From positions 1-10,103 of the forward strand of contig CAIOSU010000517.1 in the NCBI GenBank assembly GCA_903861055.1: a stretch of DNA of 10,103 nucleotides, read 5' to 3'. Below, one piece after another: positions 6,662 to 10,103 of this stretch (its first letter is position 1; each line of letters opens with the position of its first letter). The translations under genes and the position numbers were made by a program. Below the pieces are notes generated by a model, which worked only from the letters and a program-made list of their open reading frames with translations, made no database searches and was not told the origin of the DNA. The DNA comes from an uncultured bacterium. Its GTDB lineage: Bacteria > Bacteroidota > Bacteroidia > Chitinophagales > CAIOSU01.

Positions 6662-6770
6662 TTATCAGTAAACAATGACAATGGAAGGCGATGGAAAACC
6701 GTCGCACATTGCAACAAATGAAATTTTCCCTTCCACTTTCAAAATTCAACATTTCAAATCTAGAAGCGCT

Positions 6771-7199
6771 ATGGCACCAGAGGAGTTGTACAAGAATGTT
6801 ATAGAAAACATGATACCCCTGCATCAGTTGCTGGGTTTCAAGTTGGAAGAGATAAGAGAGGGCTATGCTAGAATAAAAGTACCGTTTAGAGAAGAGTTGA
6901 TTGGTGACCCTAGAACAAGGGCCTTGCACGGTGGTATATTAGCTACTGCTATGGATTCGGTAGGTGGCGCTGCTGGCATGACTACCTTAGTGAGCTTTGA
7001 AGATAAACTTAGCACCATCGATATGCGTGTTGATTATCTTTTACCTGGCAAACCTTTGGACTTGTATGTAGAGGGTGAGATTATTAGAAGTGGCAATAGG
7101 ATTATTGTTACCAGCATGATTGCTTGGCAGGAAGACAAAACAAAGCCAATTGCCGACGGAAGGGGTGTTTATAATGTTAAAAGGGTTGCCAGTCACTAG
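6771..7199 (+). CDS. PaaI family (hotdog-fold) acyl-CoA thioesterase
   Basis: This 142-residue single hotdog domain would hydrolyse an acyl- or aryl-CoA thioester in the cytosol. The active-site signature of the PaaI clade is HGG (53-55), with Asp62 in the following helix (LHGGILATAMDSVGGAAG). The C-terminal half shows the typical TIDMRVDYLLPG (82-93) and EGEIIRSGNRIIVT (101-114) strands and ends in GVYNVKR. The frame is open upstream to ATG 6675, but the extra 32 residues look unconserved, and the start at 6771 (MAPEELYKNVIENMIPLH) gives the normal family length, so I prefer it. The gene is monocistronic: a terminator and promoter lie upstream, and 132 non-coding bases follow. A link to the acyl-CoA operon upstream is possible but not shown. 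Confidence 0.88.
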   Translation: MAPEELYKNVIENMIPLHQLLGFKLEEIREGYARIKVPFREELIGDPRTRALHGGILATAMDSVGGAAGMTTLVSFEDKLSTIDMRVDYLLPGKPLDLYVEGEIIRSGNRIIVTSMIAWQEDKTKPIADGRGVYNVKRVASH

Positions 7200-7331
7200 C
7201 TTAAGGTTGCTAGCTATTGTTATGCATTTGGCAATAATACAATAGTGTAAGAAATATAGGTACTTAGGTACTAAATTACTAGTCACTATTAACTAATTTC
7301 AAGGTTTGAGACCCGCAAAAAGAGATAATTA

Positions 7332-9065
7332 ATGGATACAATAACCAATACCGCTTCGGCAATGCCGATGAAACGATTTGAGGAAATTGCATACGAGCGC
7401 CCAGATATGGCGCAAGTTGAGCATGATTTTAACGAAGCTATTGCCGAATTTGAGAATGCGGTTAGTGCCGATTCGCAATGGGAGGCCATGGAACAGATTA
7501 ATGCCCTTCGTCGTGCATTCGATACGGCTTATACCTTGGTATCTATTAGGCATACCGTTGACACTCGCGATGCTTTTTACGAAGGGGAACAGAATTTTTT
7601 CGACCAGAATATGCCAATTTTGGAAGGATATACCAACCGTTATTACGGAGCGTTGCTTAATAGCAATTTCCGTAGCGAGTTGGAAGCGCGCACTGGCAAG
7701 CAATTGTTTGATTTGGCTGCTTGTCAGCTCAATACCTTTAATCCTGAGGTGATTGAAGATATGCAGCGTGAGAACGAGTTAAGCAGCGAGTACACTAAGT
7801 TAATGTCGTCGGCCAAGGTAATGTTTGATGGCGAGGAGTGTAATTTGCAGAAGCTACAACCATACATGACCGACAAGGATCGGAGCAAACGTAAACGTGC
7901 TACCGAGGCCTTTTTTAGCTACTTGAGCGACAACCATGAGCAACTAGACCGCATATATGACGACTTGGTGAAAGTGCGCGCTAAAATGGCCCAAAAGCTA
8001 GGTTACAAAAACTATGTTGAGTTGTCTTATGCTCGATTGAACCGCACCGAGTATAATGCCAAAGACGTTAAAGCATATCGCGAGTTGATATTGAAAAACG
8101 TAGTGCCTTTGGTTAGCAAATTGCGCCAAAAACAGAAGGAGCGTTTGGGCTTGGATAAAATGCGCATATACGACGACGGTTTTAAATTCAACACCGGAAA
8201 TGCAAAACCAAAAGGCAACCCTGATTGGATAGTTGCACATGGCGAAACTATGTACAAAGAGCTTTCTGCCGAAACCAATGAGTTTTTTGATTTTATGCAG
8301 AAGTACAACCTGATGGATTTGGTAGCCAAAACCGGCAAGGCACCAGGTGGCTATTGTACTATGCTATCAGACTATCAAGCACCGTTTATATACTCAAACT
8401 TTAACGGCACCAGCGACGATATTGATGTGTTGACACACGAAGCAGGCCATGCGTTTCAAGTATACAGCAGCCGCGCATTTGCAGTACCAGAGTATCGTTG
8501 GCCAACCTATGAGGCTTGCGAAATTCACTCCATGAGTATGGAGTTTTTTACTTGGCCTTGGATGGAGCTGTTTTTTGAAGCTGATACCGATAAGTATAAA
8601 TATAGCCACGTAACGTCAGCCTTGTATTTTATGCCTTATGGCGCTGCTGTTGATGAGTTTCAGCACATCATGTACGAGAACCCTGAAATGGCTCCGGCTG
8701 ATAGAAACCGCATATGGCGAGAGATTGAAAAGAAATACCTACCTGAGCGCGACCATGATGGTATACCTTACCTTGAGAAAGGTGGTTTTTGGCAAAAACA
8801 ACAGCACATTTACAATTCCCCGTTCTATTACATTGATTATACGTTGGCACAAGTGTGCGCGCTACAATATTGGTTGCGTAGCCAACAAGATCGCAACAAA
8901 GCATGGGCCGATTATGTTACTCTTTGCAAAGCAGGTGGTAGCATGCCGTTTTTGAAGCTTGTTGAGTTAGCAGGGCTTCAATCGCCGTTCGACCCTGCTT
9001 GTATGCCAGCCGTAATGGAAAAGGTTGGCGCTTGGCTTAATACCATTGACGACAAAGCATTATGA
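7332..9065 (+). CDS. M3 family oligoendopeptidase (PepF-like zinc metallopeptidase)
   Basis: This 577-residue cytosolic enzyme of the thimet oligopeptidase/oligoendopeptidase F family would cut short peptides. The zinc site is HEAGH (369-373) in DVLTHEAGHAFQ, with the third ligand probably Glu397 in EACEIHSMSMEF. The family's C-terminal catalytic segment QQHIYNSPFYYIDYTLAQ (490-507) supplies the expected His and Tyr residues. The mostly helical N-terminal region begins MKRFEEIAYERPD (13-25), which is where family similarity usually starts. ATG 7332 is used, but codons 11 and 13 are possible alternative starts. No signal peptide is seen and the length is normal. Its stop overlaps the start of the next gene by four bases (ATGA), suggesting translational coupling. 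Confidence 0.95.
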   Translation: MDTITNTASAMPMKRFEEIAYERPDMAQVEHDFNEAIAEFENAVSADSQWEAMEQINALRRAFDTAYTLVSIRHTVDTRDAFYEGEQNFFDQNMPILEGYTNRYYGALLNSNFRSELEARTGKQLFDLAACQLNTFNPEVIEDMQRENELSSEYTKLMSSAKVMFDGEECNLQKLQPYMTDKDRSKRKRATEAFFSYLSDNHEQLDRIYDDLVKVRAKMAQKLGYKNYVELSYARLNRTEYNAKDVKAYRELILKNVVPLVSKLRQKQKERLGLDKMRIYDDGFKFNTGNAKPKGNPDWIVAHGETMYKELSAETNEFFDFMQKYNLMDLVAKTGKAPGGYCTMLSDYQAPFIYSNFNGTSDDIDVLTHEAGHAFQVYSSRAFAVPEYRWPTYEACEIHSMSMEFFTWPWMELFFEADTDKYKYSHVTSALYFMPYGAAVDEFQHIMYENPEMAPADRNRIWREIEKKYLPERDHDGIPYLEKGGFWQKQQHIYNSPFYYIDYTLAQVCALQYWLRSQQDRNKAWADYVTLCKAGGSMPFLKLVELAGLQSPFDPACMPAVMEKVGAWLNTIDDKAL

Positions 9066-9543
9066 CCCACACAAAATTAGCTTGGCTATTCGAGATACTT
9101 TGGTTAGCTTTTACTGCACTACTCACATTACTGGTACTCACTCCGGTTATTGGCACCATAAACAACGAATATCTGACCAATAATGCGGTGTTCATTTTTT
9201 TGACGGTAACGTTTTTTAGGCTCTTTCTTTTTGTAAAGCGAGTGCCGTACCTATCTAAAATGTGGATGAGGGTGGTTTTGATAGGAATATTGGGCGTGCT
9301 CTTTTTTCAATTCTTGATAAGCATTCAAGATTTTCTGTGGGACATGGACAATGCCACCATATCGCGGTTTTTAACACTCCAGAAAAGTCGTTTGAGCATA
9401 GCCAAGCCACCATTGATACTTACTATTATTTCAAGAGCGAGTTTATACTATTTGCTACTGCGTGCGAAATAATGACGCTGTTGTTGGCTATTAGGTTAGT
9501 GGTATCCATGTGGCAATATGGCCCCAAAGCAATGAACCACTAA
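9062..9543 (+). pseudogene. Small four-helix membrane protein gene with a frameshift
   Basis: I recognise no named family. The first frame (9062-9472, 136 residues) encodes three hydrophobic helices (about residues 7-29, 40-58 and 68-87) and then FLWDMDNATISRF. After codon 103 this frame gives an uncharacteristic basic tail (LTLQKSRLSIAKPP). The -1 frame, in contrast, continues sensibly as FNTPEKSFEH, then YYYFKSEF, a fourth helix (FILFATACEIMTLLLAIRLVV) and the end SMWQYGPKAMNH at 9543. Adding one T to the run TTTTT at 9368-9372 joins the halves into a 160-residue protein. The defect may be a real mutation or a homopolymer sequencing error. Programmed -1 slippage is unlikely because the heptamer is G-TTT-TTA rather than T-TTT-TTA. 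The start overlaps the peptidase stop by four bases, so the two genes are probably coupled. Confidence 0.7.
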
Positions 9544-9613
9544 GAAGGTGTAAGCATAAGCTCAACAAATCAATAAATGCAATAGCCCTTTGCTTGCTAA
9601 TTTTCAATGCAGA

Positions 9614-10103
9614 CTACCCTTTGAGTCTTCTATATTTTAGCCGGATTGAGTTGCCTACCACCACTACATCGCTAAAGGCCATGCTTAATGCAGCTACCAT
9701 AGGGTTGAGCAGTCCTGCCATGGCAATGGGGATGGCCACTAGGTTATAGGCAAATGCCCAAAACAGGTTTTGTTTGATGGTGGTAACGGTGGCCTTGCTT
9801 ACCTTAATCGCCTCGGCAAGGTACGCTAAGTTTCCGTTTAATAGTATAACTTGCGAGCTGTCAATGGCCACTTCGGTAGCATTGCTTAGGCTTATACCTA
9901 TGGTGGCCTTGGCCAAGGCGGGGGCATCGTTTATGCCATCGCCTACCATAGCGGTAGTAGTATTTTTGCTGAGTTCGGTAATAATATCTAGCTTTTCGTG
10001 GGGCTTGCGCTCGGCATAAAATGCATCTATACCCAGCGTGGTAGCCACTTGGTAGCATTTCTCATACCTATCGCCGCTTAGCAGAATACTCTTTATACCT
10101 TGG
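9614..10103 (-). CDS. copA: Copper-type P1B ATPase, C-terminal part (gene continues past the right edge)
   Basis: Only the C-terminal part, about 162 codons, is in the window; the 5' end lies beyond position 10103. The visible protein begins QGIKSILLSGDRYEKC, the P-type ATPase segment before the hinge, followed by KPHEK. It then has the hinge motif MVGDGINDAPALAKA (GDGIND at 9926-9943). Two final membrane helices follow, with the YN pair (9743-9748) in the first and MAFS in the second; these match the metal-site residues of Cu(I)-exporting P1B-1 ATPases. The second helix reads FSD where many CopA proteins have SS. The enzyme would export monovalent copper across the inner membrane using ATP. 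The terminal codon is TAG at 9614-9616. The gene converges on the preceding membrane protein gene with 70 bases between them and no strong terminator. A zinc or other P1B subtype is less likely, but the N-terminal metal-binding part is not visible. Confidence 0.88.
   Translation of the reverse strand, partial: QGIKSILLSGDRYEKCYQVATTLGIDAFYAERKPHEKLDIITELSKNTTTAMVGDGINDAPALAKATIGISLSNATEVAIDSSQVILLNGNLAYLAEAIKVSKATVTTIKQNLFWAFAYNLVAIPIAMAGLLNPMVAALSMAFSDVVVVGNSIRLKYRRLKG

Noticed and set aside
9356..9380. Programmed -1 ribosomal frameshift site in the membrane protein gene
   Set aside because: The local heptamer is G-TTT-TTA, so the P-site tRNA would mispair in its first position after slipping. 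No convincing downstream stimulatory structure was noticed, and a lost T explains the data more simply.
1..10103. CRISPR arrays, insertion sequences, toxin-antitoxin or phage-defence genes
   Set aside because: No spaced repeat series, transposase, nuclease, integrase or paired small toxin-antitoxin genes were seen on either strand.

Overview
The window looks like chromosomal DNA from a member of the Bacteroidota, probably from the Sphingobacteriia/Chitinophagia side. Three things suggest this. Two intergenic regions carry exact matches to the Bacteroidota -7 promoter element TAnnTTTG. Clear Shine-Dalgarno sequences are largely absent upstream of starts. The gene set is also typical of the phylum: prs followed by an L25/Ctc gene with an acidic tail, an M3 oligoendopeptidase and a CopA-type ATPase. 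No plasmid, phage, CRISPR or transposase genes are visible.

Layout, left to right. Positions 1-130 hold the 3' part of a proline-tRNA-like gene without its 5' half, followed by a strong intrinsic terminator. This is what the distal attachment site of a tRNA-targeting integrated element would look like. Positions 278-3255 hold a tight plus-strand operon of three genes: an ACAD10/11-type acyl-CoA dehydrogenase, an APH-fold phosphotransferase and a histidine-phosphatase-family protein. The first two are homologous to the two halves of vertebrate ACAD11 and to the lva levulinate pathway, in which a 4-hydroxyacyl-CoA is phosphorylated and the phosphate is then eliminated. Positions 3400-4533 (minus strand) encode a lipoprotein-like beta-lactamase-fold serine hydrolase that apparently starts at TTG.

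After a 451-base intergenic region, which includes a perfect inverted repeat and a good promoter, comes the prs-L25/Ctc pair (4985-6565), ended by a strong terminator. This pair links PRPP supply with a ribosomal/stress protein. Next come a PaaI-type hotdog thioesterase (6771-7199) with its own promoter and an M3 metallopeptidase (7332-9065). The peptidase overlaps by four bases a small four-helix membrane protein gene (9062-9543), whose reading frame is broken at a run of five T's. The right edge cuts a minus-strand copper-type P1B ATPase gene (9614-10103).

Most of the window is ordinary core metabolism. The parts worth a second look are the hydroxyacid operon with two altered active-site positions, the tRNA scar at the left edge, and the frameshifted membrane protein gene.
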